From positions 117,947,600 through 118,011,599 of the forward strand of contig OW121744.1 in NCBI GenBank assembly GCA_933228675.1: a stretch of DNA of 64,000 bases. Reading direction: 5' to 3'. Numbering within the stretch: position 1 is the first letter of the stretch; every line of letters starts with the position of its first letter. Below, in pieces: positions 40,393 through 51,711 of this stretch. The notes beneath the pieces are model-generated. The model was not told where the DNA came from. It worked only from the letters and a program-made list of their open reading frames with translations, and made no database searches. The position numbers and the translations under genes are program-made. This DNA is from Stomorhina lunata (Eukaryota; Arthropoda; Insecta; Diptera; Rhiniidae).

Positions 40393-41090
40393 AAATGAAT
40401 GTTATCGATAACATTTTCATAAAAAAATCATAGTTATCAATAAACTTCCATAAAAAACTAATTTAACGATAAATTTTGAATAAAAATTAGACTTACCGAT
40501 AGCCTTTCTATAAAAAATTTTGGTTGTCGATAACTCTATCGATAACTTTTCTATAGAAAAGCTATGTTATCTATTACTATTCTACTGAAAAGCAAAGTTA
40601 TCGATAACTTTTCTATAGAAAATTAAAGTTATCGATAACTTTTCTACAGAAAAGGAAAGTTATCGATAACTTTTCCATAGAAAAGCAAATTTATCGATAA
40701 CTTTTCTATAAAAAAGTAAAGTTATCGATAACTTTTCTATAGAAAAGCAAAGTTGTCGATAACTTTTCTACAGAAAAGCAAAATTATCGATAGTTTTTCT
40801 ATAGAAAAGTAAAGTTATCGATAATTTTAGAAAAGCAAAGTTATTGATAACTTTTTATTTAGAAAAGCAAAGTTATTGATAATTTTTCTATAAAAAAGCA
40901 AAGTATTCGGTAATATTTGTATCGAAAAGCAAATTATCGATAACTTTTCTATAGAAAAGCAAAGTTATCGATAACTTTTCTATAGAAAAGCAATGTTATC
41001 GATAACTTTTCTATAGAAAAGCAAAGTTATCAATAACTTCTATAAAAATGCAAAGTTATCTATATATTTTCTATTGCAACGAAATGAACT
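40393..41090. repeat. 31-bp minisatellite of two abutting palindromes (ATCGAT and CTATAG)
   Basis: The unit joins AAGTTATCGATAACTT to TTCTATAGAAAAGC, period 31 bp, about 20 copies with scattered substitutions; the left edge is most diverged. Both halves are perfect palindromes, so single-stranded DNA or RNA could fold at every unit. It lies in the last intron of the CUB gene. Degenerate relatives lie at 42590-42830. Confidence 0.92.
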
Positions 41091-42589
41091 GCCTGTAGCA
41101 TGACCTTTGATTCGATGAATACTTTAATTGTGTCATTTTATGGTTAACGCTGACACCATCAAAATATGAATATAACAGGATCTAAGGTGTCTTTAGTTCT
41201 TATACAACTTAAAAATACTGTCAGGTAGACGATTTTGTGTGCTTGTAGGGCATTTATATGTAATAAAATATTTGTCATATTTTATTACTGAAGCCTAATG
41301 TAATTGTATCCAATTTTGTGATTATTATTTTATTTTTTGCTGTTCATACCTTTAATACTTTTTGGAAACCCAAAATGAAAATAAAGATGAAGCTAAACCT
41401 GAATATAACATAATAAAAGAAGACTGAGCTAAAAATATCTGTCAGCTTTTATAAAAATCCATAGAGGTATAAGAATGTCTGTAAAATACAAATGTTTATC
41501 TGCTTAGTTGGTGTAATATTTGTAGGTATTTTAAGCCTAAAGGATCATAATTGTATAAATGTTTTAGTGTGTATGTGTGTGTGTTTGCCAAAGTTTTATG
41601 TGGCATTTATATGACACAAATACTAAAGTATTGCAACCAAAATTTCTACACACTCATACTTAGAAAGATATACATATTTATTTTTATTCATTGTCCTTAT
41701 TGCCTCTATCTCTTTGGTTTGGGTTTTCCTTTACTGAAACAGTTCAACTTAGCCATTATTACTTTTAAGGCTGTTGTTTTTTTTCGTTCGGTTTTGTTCC
41801 TTTCTTTCATTTGGTTTTATTATATGCAGAGTTTTCCGTTTTTATTTTTATTTTATTATTATGATTTTGTGCAAAAGTAATTGAAAAACTTTTTCTATTA
41901 ATTTTATTAAATTCTACATTGTCAAATATGAGCAGCAGAAAAAAAAGTTATGCATGTGTTGGGAATAAATGAATGTGTGTATGTGTGTATGAAAGCTATC
42001 GTGAGAAAAGAAGTATTTAAATCAGATTATTAAAATTATTTAAATCCTGTAACGAAATGTCTGTTATTGAAGAAAAATTCAGTTTGAACATTTTTTATAA
42101 GTGACAAAAAATGGTTGATAATTTCTACTTTAATACTTTATTAGCGAATCAGATTTGAATTTCTCATTTTAACCTGAAATGATATATATGTATCTATGCC
42201 TTAACTTTTTTTAATTTAAATACAATTTCCCACTATTTATGTTATTCTAGAAAGAAATTTCATAAATTAGATATGTATCTCTGTCCAAAATGTTTACTTC
42301 AAATTTATATACTTTTTCAATATTTTCTGTACTTATCCTTATTTGGAATAAAAGTTGTATGTGGTATCAAATACCTGAAAGCTTAACAACATGACGAAGT
42401 GAAGAAAGCTTAAGAGCTATGCAATTTCTTGTTTTGGGTAAATTCCATTTTCGTCATTGCAAAAAAATCTATTTGATTTTCTTTGCAGTGAAGAGAGTTG
42501 TTATAATGTATTTGTTGGTATTATTTAACAGGAAATATACAAAAAGCCAGAGGTGACGAGCAGAGTTCTGTCAAAAAAGGAACATAATT

Positions 42590-42830
42590 TTTTGAAAGAA
42601 AAACTAAGTTTTCGTTAACATTTTATAGAAAAGGACTTTTCTCAAGAAAACCAAAGTTATCGTCAACTTTTTTTCTGAAGAATTATGTTATTGATAAGTT
42701 TTCTACAGAAAAATAAAATTCTCGATATCGAGTTATAGCTAACTTTTCTTTTAAAGATTACAATTTTTGATAATTTGTTTGTAAAAAGTTATTCTTTTCT
42801 AAAAATAAAAAAAGCTTTAAATTCTCTATA
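42590..42830. repeat. Degenerate copies of the 40.5-kb minisatellite
   Basis: A few broken units keep the words AACCAAAGTTATCGTCAACTT and TTTTCTACAGAAAAATAAA. They sit 1.5 kb right of the main array and look like an old, decayed part of it. Confidence 0.55.
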
Positions 42831-43359
42831 AAAATCCTTATTGTTCCTTATTCTAAACGCCCCTGCTTTCACTCATATTTCTGTGTTATTTTTACTGTGT
42901 CACTTGGGTTTTTGTTTGGTTAAGGTTTGTTTTTGTTTTTTTGTTTGCTTCTATTTTACTACACTCGTATTTGTGAGTTTTAGGATTTTTTGAGGATTCT
43001 AATGTTGTTGTACACAGGATGAGTGTTAAATAAGCAAAGGATGAGATTATGTTTTCCAGTTTCTATTTCACTAAAAAGGATATGTTTTTGCTTTGTATGT
43101 TCTTTTTTTTTGTAGCCAAAAGAATTATGTTGGCTCTGTGCCAGTTTTGTTATGCTGGGATTCGTTATAAACGAGAATGTGGTAATACATGTTTGAGGTT
43201 TTTTAGGCACAAAACAAAATCCCAAAAAAAAAAAATCTATGTAACTGATTAGATTAGTAGTAACAAACATATTTAGGTAACATTTTAATAACATAAAGGA
43301 ACTTTAAGAAAATTCAAGTTTTAATTAAATCATAATATTTTTCTTCTTTTCATTTACAG

Positions 43360-44929
43360 TTTTCGCATTAATCGTATAGAATCACCGATTTTAAAATATG
43401 ATGGTGATTGTGGTGAGTCTTTGACTATTTACGATTCAGATCGTGCTGATCCTGCTCGCATTATTAAAACATTCTGTGATACCTTTTCACGTCCCATGGA
43501 AAAAGTGGATTTTGTTAGCACGAGTCCTTCATTATTTGTGCAATTTGAATCCAAGACTGGTTCTTATAGTGGCAGCTCTTTGTATTACTGGGCTCATTAT
43601 GATTTCTTTAACAACACCCGTTTTGGTGATCCTGTGCCCAATACTCTTTGCGATGAGGTCATGTATGCCTGGAAGCATCCCGGAGGCAAAATACGCTCGC
43701 CCATGAATTCTTTGATATTCAAAAGAACTGGGGGTTCGGATGTAAGATGTCAATACAAATTTGTTACAGATCGCAGGTTATATGCTCGAGCAGTGATTGA
43801 AGTGAATTCTGTTATGTTTAAGGAGTTACCCTACAACAATAATGCCTGCACTAGATGCCACGAGGAACGTGTGGATAAGCTGGTTATATGGGAAGAGAGG
43901 GAAAAATTTCAAAACAATTTAGCCTGTTTCTGTGACAATATACCAAGACCTGTAAGAGTCATATCCTCGGCTGATCAAATGAATTTGGAAATGATTGTTC
44001 AAGGGCAACATGCCATTACATCTTATTTTAAAAATCCCAATCCTTTATTTGAGGCTTCCTATGAATTTGCCCATGGTCCTTTGTGTGGACCCATTATACT
44101 GGGTCCTTCTCCCGATGGTGAATTGGTGTATCCATTCAAAAAAGCCCTGGCCTTGGTTACAGGACCCATGGGAGCCCAGCCTGAACATCATTATAGACGT
44201 GAAAAATGTATTTGGGAATTAAAGGTGGCCTCCCAAAGAGATTTATGGCTTAATTTGGAAAAGGCACGTTTTGGCGACCGTACCTGTGATAGTGCAAAAA
44301 TAGAAGTTTATCTGGCAGGACGTCTTGAGCCTCGCTTTATTATCTGCCCCGAAAATATTTCATTGGCTCGTGATTTACCCATACTCTCCACTGCCGATTT
44401 GGGTGCTTTAGGAGCCGATCAAGAACCTTTGCCTGTACTCATACAATATACGGGAGATGGTCAACCGGGCAAAAATATATTCCGTTTAGTGTGGACTGAA
44501 CTTTTCCATCTGCCTCGCAATCCTGATGGCAGTTTGGCCGCCTCTTTGCTGCAGGATAATGACTGTAATTTCAAGTGTCCTGGCAATTCTCATATATGCC
44601 TACCGCGTCATTTGGTGTGTGATGGTATACAAAATTGTCCCAATGTTTCTCATACTGCCTCCCTGGAAGATCTTACAGAACATATACAATGGAATCTGGA
44701 GCAGTTAGATCTATGGCATGAACACAAGGATAAGCAACATCTAATGAATGCTATTTTAGATGATGAATCTTCCTTGATTTGCATTCGAGAATATAGTCAC
44801 AAATTATCTTATGCAGAAATTGCCTTTTTCGTTATAATGTCCTTGGCGATAGTGATTTTAATTGTTCTGATCTTAAGGCTCATGTGTAGAGGATCATCAA
44901 AGCATAAGGAGGCCTCTGGGAATTACTGA
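43360..44929 (+). CDS. CUB/LDLa membrane protein, last exon (CUB modules 3-5, LDLa, transmembrane helix, stop)
   Basis: The exon begins after TCATTTACAG and encodes 522 residues to a TGA at 44927-44929. SFRINRIESPILKYDGDCGE and SLTIYD close the third CUB-like module. A fourth spans about LCDEVMYAWKHPGG to FCDNIPRP, and a fifth about PLCGPIILGPSPDG to RFIICPEN. An LDLa-like module follows: DCNFKCPGNSHICLPRHLVC, then DGIQNCPN. Its last Cys comes only after about 50 residues (SLICIRE), and the usual acidic calcium box is not recognisable. YAEIAFFVIMSLAIVILIVL then forms one transmembrane helix (extending to about ILRLMC), leaving a tail of roughly 14 residues. The product is a type I surface or vesicular receptor-like protein. 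Drosophila has several CUB+LDLa membrane proteins (Culd, Neto and unnamed relatives); I cannot choose the orthologue. Neto is less likely because it has two CUBs and a long tail. Confidence 0.95.
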
Positions 44930-46000
44930 AAATATATTTAAAAAATTATACAGAAATACACGAATTTGTTGAACATTTTCTCAAAAGTTATTTAGTAAAT
45001 AGAATATAAAAAAAACATCTTAAGTTAAATTTGAAATTTTAATAGAGTATTGAAAAAAAATCTTAAATACTGAACACACAATTTATTCTACACACTTTTA
45101 AGAGAAAATCTATAGAAAAACTTTCAAAAAGTTAGATTTAGTAAATGATTTCAAATAAAAACTGACAACAGAAGAAATAAGCTTATTATTAGAAAAAGAA
45201 TAAAAACACATACTTCCCTTAACAATTAAGTTCCCTTTAGCTGTTTAAAGATTTTTTGTTTTAAATTTAATTTTTCAAATAATTTTTAACAAATTTACAC
45301 AAAGTGAATTGTAAGACACAAAAGAATAATAAAAAAATAATAATAAATAAATAAAATTAACAAAATTAAAAAAAAAAACAAGAAAATGCCATATTTTTTG
45401 CACAAAATTAAAAGAACAATATAATAAATTAGTAAAAAAGGAAAATATTTTAATAAATAGTTTTTATGAAAAATAAATTCTAAAAGATAAATAAAAATAC
45501 TTGTGAAGAAAGTTTTTTTCTCACACACAATTAAAGAGACATTACTGGTATGTAAAAAAAATAAAAAATAAATTCTTCAATTTAAAGAAGAATATCAAAC
45601 AAATAATTGAAATAAAAAATTGAATAAAGAATGAAATTTAAACAAATACATTAGTTATAGAATAGGTGTGTTCCCGTAATTTTACGAAACTAAACAAAAG
45701 TGTTCTCAATAGATATTGTTGTCATTTCTGACAACAAAGAACTATTTTTGTTACTTTCCTTAGAGTACGGGAACAGACGTAATATGTATTGTACACTTAG
45801 TTTTTAAGAAAAATGAATAAGATATAAATTGTAGCTATGTAAACATATTGTAGTAAATAAATGAACAAATAAATGAAATATTGTGTAAATGTAAGATTAT
45901 ATGCATTTAGAGACAACAACAAATATTTAAGAAAATATTGGATATGAAAAAAAATTAAATAAAAAATTAATACCTGAAAATATATAAAGAGATTAGGCTG
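44930..46000 (+). other. Probable 3' UTR and 3' flank of the CUB gene
   Basis: Very AT-rich, with several candidate AATAAA polyadenylation signals (for example near 45153, 45200 and 45855). I cannot tell which is used. A 107-bp foldback element lies inside it (45669-45775). Confidence 0.5.
45669..45775. mobile_element. Short foldback element (107 bp) with TGTTCCCGTA termini
   Basis: TGTTCCCGTA at 45669-45678 is inverted at 45766-45775. The two halves remain similar towards the centre, where TTGTTGTCATTTCTGACAAC forms a tight inner hairpin. The whole element is an imperfect palindrome: either a tiny foldback MITE or, if transcribed in the 3' UTR, a long RNA hairpin. Confidence 0.65.
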
Positions 46001-46379
46001 TTTTATTGTCTCAAAAATGGAAAAAATGGTAAGACGACATCAAGCTAGAGTGTCTTAACTTTCTCTAATGTAGTGTTTTTATGCATGGCCACGCTATCCT
46101 ACAGTCAAAGACTAATAAAAAAAATGTTGTACTTTCATTCATTAATTTGCCGTATGGTCCTTTCGATAAGTCCCATTAAACAGGAGGGTATACCGCTTTT
46201 ACTCGAATTCGGAAATAACTAATGGAAATGATTATTCAATGATCGAAAGCTAAGACACACTCACGTGCTCATGAAATGTATGTTTGTTTGTGCGTTTATG
46301 TATTTTTCATTGTTCTTTATCCACTTTTATTTCATATTTGACAGAAAAAAAATGTATAGAGTGCAAAATTTGTATATTA

Positions 46380-46980
46380 TATAGTCATTACAGTGCTCAA
46401 GATAAATCAATATACCAGTATATACTACAGCGTCTGATACTGTGTCTACTATAGTGTGTACGACTGTGTTTCGACTAAATTCGAAACTATACTACAGTAT
46501 CTTTACTATAGTTTTTACTTTACTATAGCCACCCAATACTAGTCGACACAATACTATGAACAGATACATAGCACAAACTGTAGTAAGAGAGGAAACAGTA
46601 ATATTTTGGTCTTTGGTAATGACTGGTACTTTTGCTATGACTTCCACCTTGACTATAACCTACTCTTTGACTATGATTCGCGCTTTGCCCATGACTTGCA
46701 CTATGACTATGAAAAATTAATTTTATAATTTTTTGTCTCGTGGGTAGTCCCTGTTAGTGTCTCGACTATAATCTACAATATACATACTATAGTGTCTCAG
46801 CTAAAGTCGACAATGAATTATAGTATCACAACAATACTTCATTTTAGATATAGTCAACACTTTATTTTAGATAAAGTTGACTTTAGTTGAGAAACTCAAG
46901 TATAGAGCAGATTATAGTCGAGCACATTAGTGTCAGACTATTGTGTATTGATCTTAGCAGTATTATTCTACAGTGCGATT
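46380..46980. repeat. Diverged CTATAG/GACTATAGTCGA repeat field with TGACTATGAC cluster
   Basis: Irregular words such as ACTATAGTGT, ACTATAGTTTTTACT and ATTATAGTCGA recall the fields at 8 and 11 kb. Positions 46620-46720 are a cluster of CTTTGACTATGACTTGCAC units like that at 15925-16130. No coding capacity. Confidence 0.55.
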
Positions 46981-47250
46981 TCTATTATGTATAAATAATA
47001 CATCGTTGGTCTTATGTAGAAAGGCCTTAACTCGTATATATATGAAATTTTATAGGAGAAGGGAGAAACAGATTTAAAACTGTTATTGACAATTGATTAA
47101 AATGAAGGAAGAATCTTTTTTAAAACTTTCCTTTTATTTTTACATATGACAAAAACTAAATTGAGATAGGGCTTTTTGAAGTCTCATTTTAGAGCACAAA
47201 TGCGACTAAGGGCTTTTTTCTGTAGTGATCAAAACAAATTATATTAATTC
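46981..47250. other. Non-coding spacer
   Basis: AT-rich sequence between two repeat fields. I see nothing in it. Confidence 0.5.
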
Positions 47251-48340
47251 AAGCTTTTCATAGTGAATGTTTCTTCAGAAAAGCTTTCGATGGCGAAAGT
47301 TTTCTATAGGAAAGCTTTTGTTAGAGAATGTTTTCTATAGGAAAGTTTTTGATAGCGAAAGTTTTCTATAGGAAAGCTTTCGATAGCGAAAGTTTTCTAT
47401 AGGAAAGTTCTCGATAACGAAAGTTTTATATAGGAAAGATTTCGATAGCGAAATTGATGTAGGAAAGCTTTCGACAGCAAAAGTTTTCTATCGGAAAGCT
47501 TTCGATAGCGAAAGTTTTCTATAGGAAAGCTTTCAATTGCGAAAGTTTTCTATAGGAAAGCTTTCGATAGCGAAAGTTTTCTGTAGGAAGCTTTCGATAG
47601 CGAAAGTTCGATAAAGAATGTTTTCTATAGGAAAGCTTTCGATAGAGATTGTTTTCCGTTGGAAATCTTTCGATAACAAAGTTTTCTTTCTATAGGAAAG
47701 CTTTCGATATTAAAAGTTTGACATCAAATGTTTTCTATATGAAATCTTTCGATATTCAAAGTTTAATGTATAAAATTAACAGTTTTCTATAGAAAATATT
47801 TTGATATCGGAAGTCTATTATATGAAACCTTTTGATATTGAAAGTTTTACATAAGAAATTGGTAGTTTTATTTTGGAAAGGTTTCGGTTAGGATAAAGCT
47901 TTGGATATTAAAATTTACCTTTAGGAAATCTTTTGATAAAAAATTTTTCTATCCCAAATATTTTGACGGCTAAAGTTTTATACAAGAAATCTTTGATATT
48001 AAATGATTTATATAAGAAATCAGTTTTATTGGAAAGCTTTCGATATTAAATATATTTAATTGAAAGCTTTTTACATCAAAAGTTGCCTATAGTAAAGCTT
48101 TTGGTGCTCAAAGATTTCTATAGAAAAGTTTAATATAAGAAATATTTCGATATCGAAAATTTATTATAGGAAACCTTTTAAAAGTTTTATTGGAAAGCTT
48201 TCGAGGTAGTATATTTTTAGTAGAGATATTAAAAGATACCTTTAAGAAAGTTAAAAGTTACTTATAGGTATTTGATACTGAAAGTTTTCTATTCGAAATA
48301 TGTTGTCGACAATAGTTTAAATAAGAAATCAATACATATC
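47251..48340. repeat. 31-bp minisatellite of CTTTCGATAGCGAAAG and CTATAG palindromes
   Basis: The unit CTTTCGATAGCGAAAG plus TTTTCTATAGGAAAG has a 31-bp period and is regular for about 14 copies to 47700. It then decays into scattered words (TTTCGATATTAAA, TTCTATAGAAAA) until about 48340. The second half-unit matches that of the arrays at 23.5 and 40.5 kb; the first differs. Confidence 0.85.
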
Positions 48341-48819
48341 AGACCAAAAGCTTTAAGATTCAAAAGTTTTGTTTTTATAATTTATAGATATGGCGAGATG
48401 GGGCTTTTAAAAAATATATTTTTTTTTAAGGAATAAGCTAGATATTTTTAGAAAAAAAAATATCATTGGAACCACAAAAAAATCAATTTCGAAAAAAGTG
48501 TGACTTAGGAAGTTTCTAAATGACACCGATGATATATCAAATATTTCGTACCACCTAAAACTATACTACTTTATTTCATCAATTTGGCTTTACATTGACT
48601 GTGATAATCGGTTCTCTAAGGACTCTCAACAAACTGAATGATATTTAATAATTTAAATTTCTAAAACTACTTAGCACTTATCACTTTTAATGATTAATTT
48701 GCATACCAATTATACTAATCAATTGATTTCGCCACAAGATAGTTATCATACCAAAGTCTTATTCCTATTTCTGCTAAACGACATCAAATAGTATAAAACT
48801 AACTCTACTTAAGTTCGCT
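48341..48819. other. Upstream region of the first gustatory-receptor unit
   Basis: AT-rich 5' flank. A TATAAAAC word lies at 48792, only 28 bp before the ATG, too close for an ordinary TATA promoter with a leader. AGATAGTTATCATACC near 48738 recurs as AGATAGTTATCTTCC before unit 3 (52684), so it may be a shared upstream element. Confidence 0.4.
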
Positions 48820-49872
48820 ATGTCGACATATTACTTTTATTTGAATAAAATCTACCACAAAATTATTAAAATAATTTATTATAATTCCCTGATATTGGGT
48901 AATACTCCGGGTGCATATGATGAACAAACGAATAGTTTAAAAATTACAAAGTCATATATAATCTACAGCGCCTTCATTCAAATCGTTTTCTTACTAATTA
49001 CTCCTTTAAGTTTACCATTTCTTCAGCCAATGAATAACTATATGGTCAATAAACCAATATTAAAATGGACCTTTTTAGTGGCGAAAATTGTCAGATTCTT
49101 AACGATAGTGGTCATTAGTCTTATGATATGGCAAAGAAGACAAATAACAAAGAGTGTGTGGAACTCGTATAGGCAATTTTTAAAGAAATATCAAAATTTT
49201 TGTCAGCATTTTCGTTTTATTATGAATGACAAATTTCTAAGAGAAAAAGAAAGTCTAAAGAAATTTATGGTTTACAAATTTTTCTTCATATACTTACATG
49301 TTTTAACTATTGGCTGGATGTATATAAACATACAGAAAAATGTTAATAAGGAATATATTTTATCGGTTGCTTTAAACGGATTACAAGGCCTTTACCTGCT
49401 AACGACCAATTTGCAATTCTCTTTGATTTTATGTCAATCAACTTTACATTTTTCCTATATCAATCAATCTCTTGAATTGTTACCAAGTATCTCTAGAATG
49501 ACTTTAAGGGATTTATTAAAATACTACGCTATTTTTTATAAAATGCATATGGAATGCTTACAATTGACACAACAAGTTTTGGAATACAGTAAAACTATAA
49601 CATTTTTTATGATTGCTAAAATTTTCACTACCAATGTAATAATTTTGTATTATGCGGTCTTGGTGCTAATGGGGAATATACCCTTGAATAATATCAGCCA
49701 TTTTGTGGGTACCGTTACTATCGCGATCTTTTACTGGGACTCATTGATGATTGCAGATGCGATTGATTATACGTTGACTTCTGCCAATAGAGCTGGCAGT
49801 GTTTTAAAAGGAACTTGGTTTGAAATGAAACCGGAAGAGGATAGAAGGGATTATGATCAATTAATACAAGTG
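48820..49872 (+). CDS. Gustatory-receptor-like exon, unit 1
   Basis: Open exon of 351 codons from ATG to the donor GTG|GTAAGT at 49872/49873, phase 0. It encodes about six hydrophobic helices in the gustatory receptor (7tm_7) pattern: N-terminal YNSLILGNTPGAYDE, NKPILKW near residue 78, LQGLYLLTTNLQF near 190, FSYINQSL near 212, KYYAIFYKMHMECLQ near 238, FTTNVIILYYAVLV near 270 and FYWDSLM near 305. Insect GRs are ligand-gated chemosensory channels of the neuron plasma membrane. The seventh helix and the TYhhhhhQF signature belong to a following exon, absent from the next 670 bp. Reading past the donor adds only nine residues before a stop. Subfamily resemblance is perhaps to Drosophila Gr22-type receptors (weak, from memory). 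Confidence 0.9.
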
Positions 49873-50544
49873 GTAAGTTTTAAATATATTGTATATTTAT
49901 AATGTTATATATCGTATTTACGTTTCGAAAATAAACTGTTACAATTTAAAGATCCGTCTCTATTTTATTGACAAAAAAAATTTGTGTATTTTGAAAGGTT
50001 GAAATTTTTGCTTAAAATCTAGCCCTTTGGGTTTTAGAAAATATTCAACTTGTAGTAAAGCCCTTTTGTTTTTTGCCAATGGTCAAAAACTGAACTTTTT
50101 TACCATTTAAGAATTTTCCTTGCTGATGGCTTGTTGACCTTATTCCAAAATTTGGATTTAATGTTCCTTGTAGTTTGAAAGTTAAAACGTGTTTTGCTTC
50201 TCCTCTAAAAAAACTAGAAGCATAGTTACGCCCTTTTGCATTTTAGGTGGCGATATATATTTTTTGTTTTAACTAAATACGTTATATTTTACACACATTC
50301 GATTATTGCAACTGAAGAATATATTTTACTTTATGTAGCTAATTTCACTTTCTGACCAGTTATTAGCCCAATAGTTATAACCTATTTATTTAACTTAACA
50401 ATGTAACTAATTATTTATTTTTATAATAAGATGGCCATCATTTAATTACTACAACAACAAAGTTGTCTTCCATTTACACAAAGTCCTTGGACATTTATAT
50501 ATAAAAATCTAAGCCATTAGTGTCGAAATACTTGTTAGTGCGCA
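49873..50544 (+). other. Spacer between receptor units 1 and 2
   Basis: No exon encoding a seventh helix or a TYhhhhhQF-like motif was found in any forward frame. A TATATAAAAA word at 50496 lies about 20 bp before ATTAGTGTCG and about 48 bp before the next ATG, a plausible promoter for unit 2. Confidence 0.6.
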
Positions 50545-50550
50545 ATGTCT
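50518..50550 (+). promoter_or_regulatory. Conserved leader and start context of receptor units (unit 2 shown)
   Basis: The 30 bases before the ATG of unit 2 (AGTGTCGAAATACTT, then GTTAGTGCGCAATGTC) are closely matched before unit 3 (AGTCTCTAAAAACTT, then CTGAGTGCGCAATGTC). They are recognisable before unit 8 (AGTATCGAAATGACT) and, more weakly, before units 5 and 6. There is no splice acceptor directly before the ATG. The block may be a short 5' UTR with an initiator-like AGTG start. Confidence 0.5.
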
Positions 50551-51591
50551 TTAAAATATTCGAATAAACTTTATAAAAAAATAATTAAAATAATTTACAT
50601 ACATTCTCTAATATTGGGTATTATACCGGGAAAGTTTGATGAAAAAATACAAACATTCAGAGTATCAAAATCGTATAAAATCTACAGTTTCTTCATACAA
50701 TTGATATTCTTTTTGATAACTCCTCTATCATCGCTTTTTCTACCGCAGAAGAGTAATTATATGAACAATAAGCCCATGTTACAGTGGGCCTTTGTGGCGG
50801 GAAAAATTGCACGATTCTCAACATTTATTGTCATTACCGTCAAGATATGGCAAAACCGGAAACGCTATTTAGCCGTGTGGGATATATATTCAAAGTTTTT
50901 GTTAAAATATCGAAATTTTCATAAAATATTTAATCTAATTATTGAAGATGATTTTCATGAGAAAAAGAAAACTTTGAAGGATTTGATAATCTACAAGTTT
51001 TTCATCTTGTATCTTCACTTTTTTTCTATACACCTGTTATATATTGAAATGCGGGAAAAACCGAGTCAGCGTTATTCTATTATAGTTGTGCTAAATATGT
51101 TTCAGGGCTTATATTTGCTGACAGCTACTTTACAGTTTGCCTTGATTTTAAATCACATCAGTTTACATTTTTCCTATATAAATCAATCTTTGCTAAAGCT
51201 GCAACATTGCAACAATATTTCCCGCAAGGATCTGATAAAATATTACATGACTTTTTACCAAATGCATATGGAATGCTTTAAAATGGCACGTTTTCTTTTG
51301 CAAGCTTGCGCATCTGTAACCCTTTTTATGTCTTTGAAAATTTTCACCACCAATATTATTCTTCTGTATTATGCGGTTTTGGTTTTTATGGGAATATTTT
51401 CATCCTATAAGGTGGCTTACTTTTTGGGCATTTTTAGTATCGTAATTTTTTACTGCGACTCATCATTGATGACTGAAATCTTTGATCACGCACTAACTTC
51501 TGCCAATTGTACGGGGAGTATTATACGGGGAACTTGGTTTAAATTGAAGGAGGGAGAGGATTTGAGGACTTTTAAAAAATTAATTCAAGTG
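50545..51591 (+). CDS. Gustatory-receptor-like exon, unit 2
   Basis: Open exon of 349 codons ending at GTG|GTGAGT (51591/51592), phase 0. The ATG is in AGTGCGCAATGTC, a context shared with unit 3. Landmarks align with unit 1: SLILGIIPGKFDE, NKPMLQWAF, FQGLYLLTATLQF, HFSYINQSLLKLQ, KYYMTFYQMHMECF, FTTNIILLYYAVLV and LTSANCTGSIIRGTWF. It ends LIQV, exactly as in unit 1. The donor is GTGAGT rather than GTAAGT but still good. Past it, the frame stops after six codons. No local last exon. No frameshift or internal stop, so the unit looks functional. Confidence 0.9.
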
Positions 51592-51711
51592 GTGAGTTAT
51601 TTTTTCAATTAAATGTCTATACCAATTTCCGAACACGATTTTGTTAATAACCTCCTAAAACTATGCACCAATTTTTCCATTGTGTCTTAAAATGATACCA
51701 ATTGCGGCAAT

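Larger units (their letters stand above)
36039..43359 (+). other. Intron f-g of the CUB gene (7.3 kb)
   Basis: A large intron holding a possible transposon relic (about 37480-37740), a small dispersed-repeat relic (38826-38920), a 31-bp minisatellite with ATCGAT/CTATAG palindromes (40393-41090) and degenerate pieces of the same array (42590-42830). Open frames at 37535-37735, 37797-38102 and 41551-41880 have no family resemblance and are rejected as exons. Confidence 0.8.

Noticed and set aside
41551..41880. 109-codon open frame in the last intron
   Set aside because: T-rich low-complexity translation with no domain, no splice fit and no start context.
43421..44929. Last CUB exon as a separate single-exon gene starting at 43421
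   Set aside because: The codon at 43421 is TTG, and the homologous sequence continues upstream to the acceptor at 43359; the reading frame joins exon f exactly.
49866..49902. Receptor unit 1 as a complete 360-residue protein using the stop after the donor
   Set aside because: The same GTG|GTAAGT donor is conserved in all units while the short read-through tails are unrelated to each other, and the protein would lack the seventh helix and family signature.
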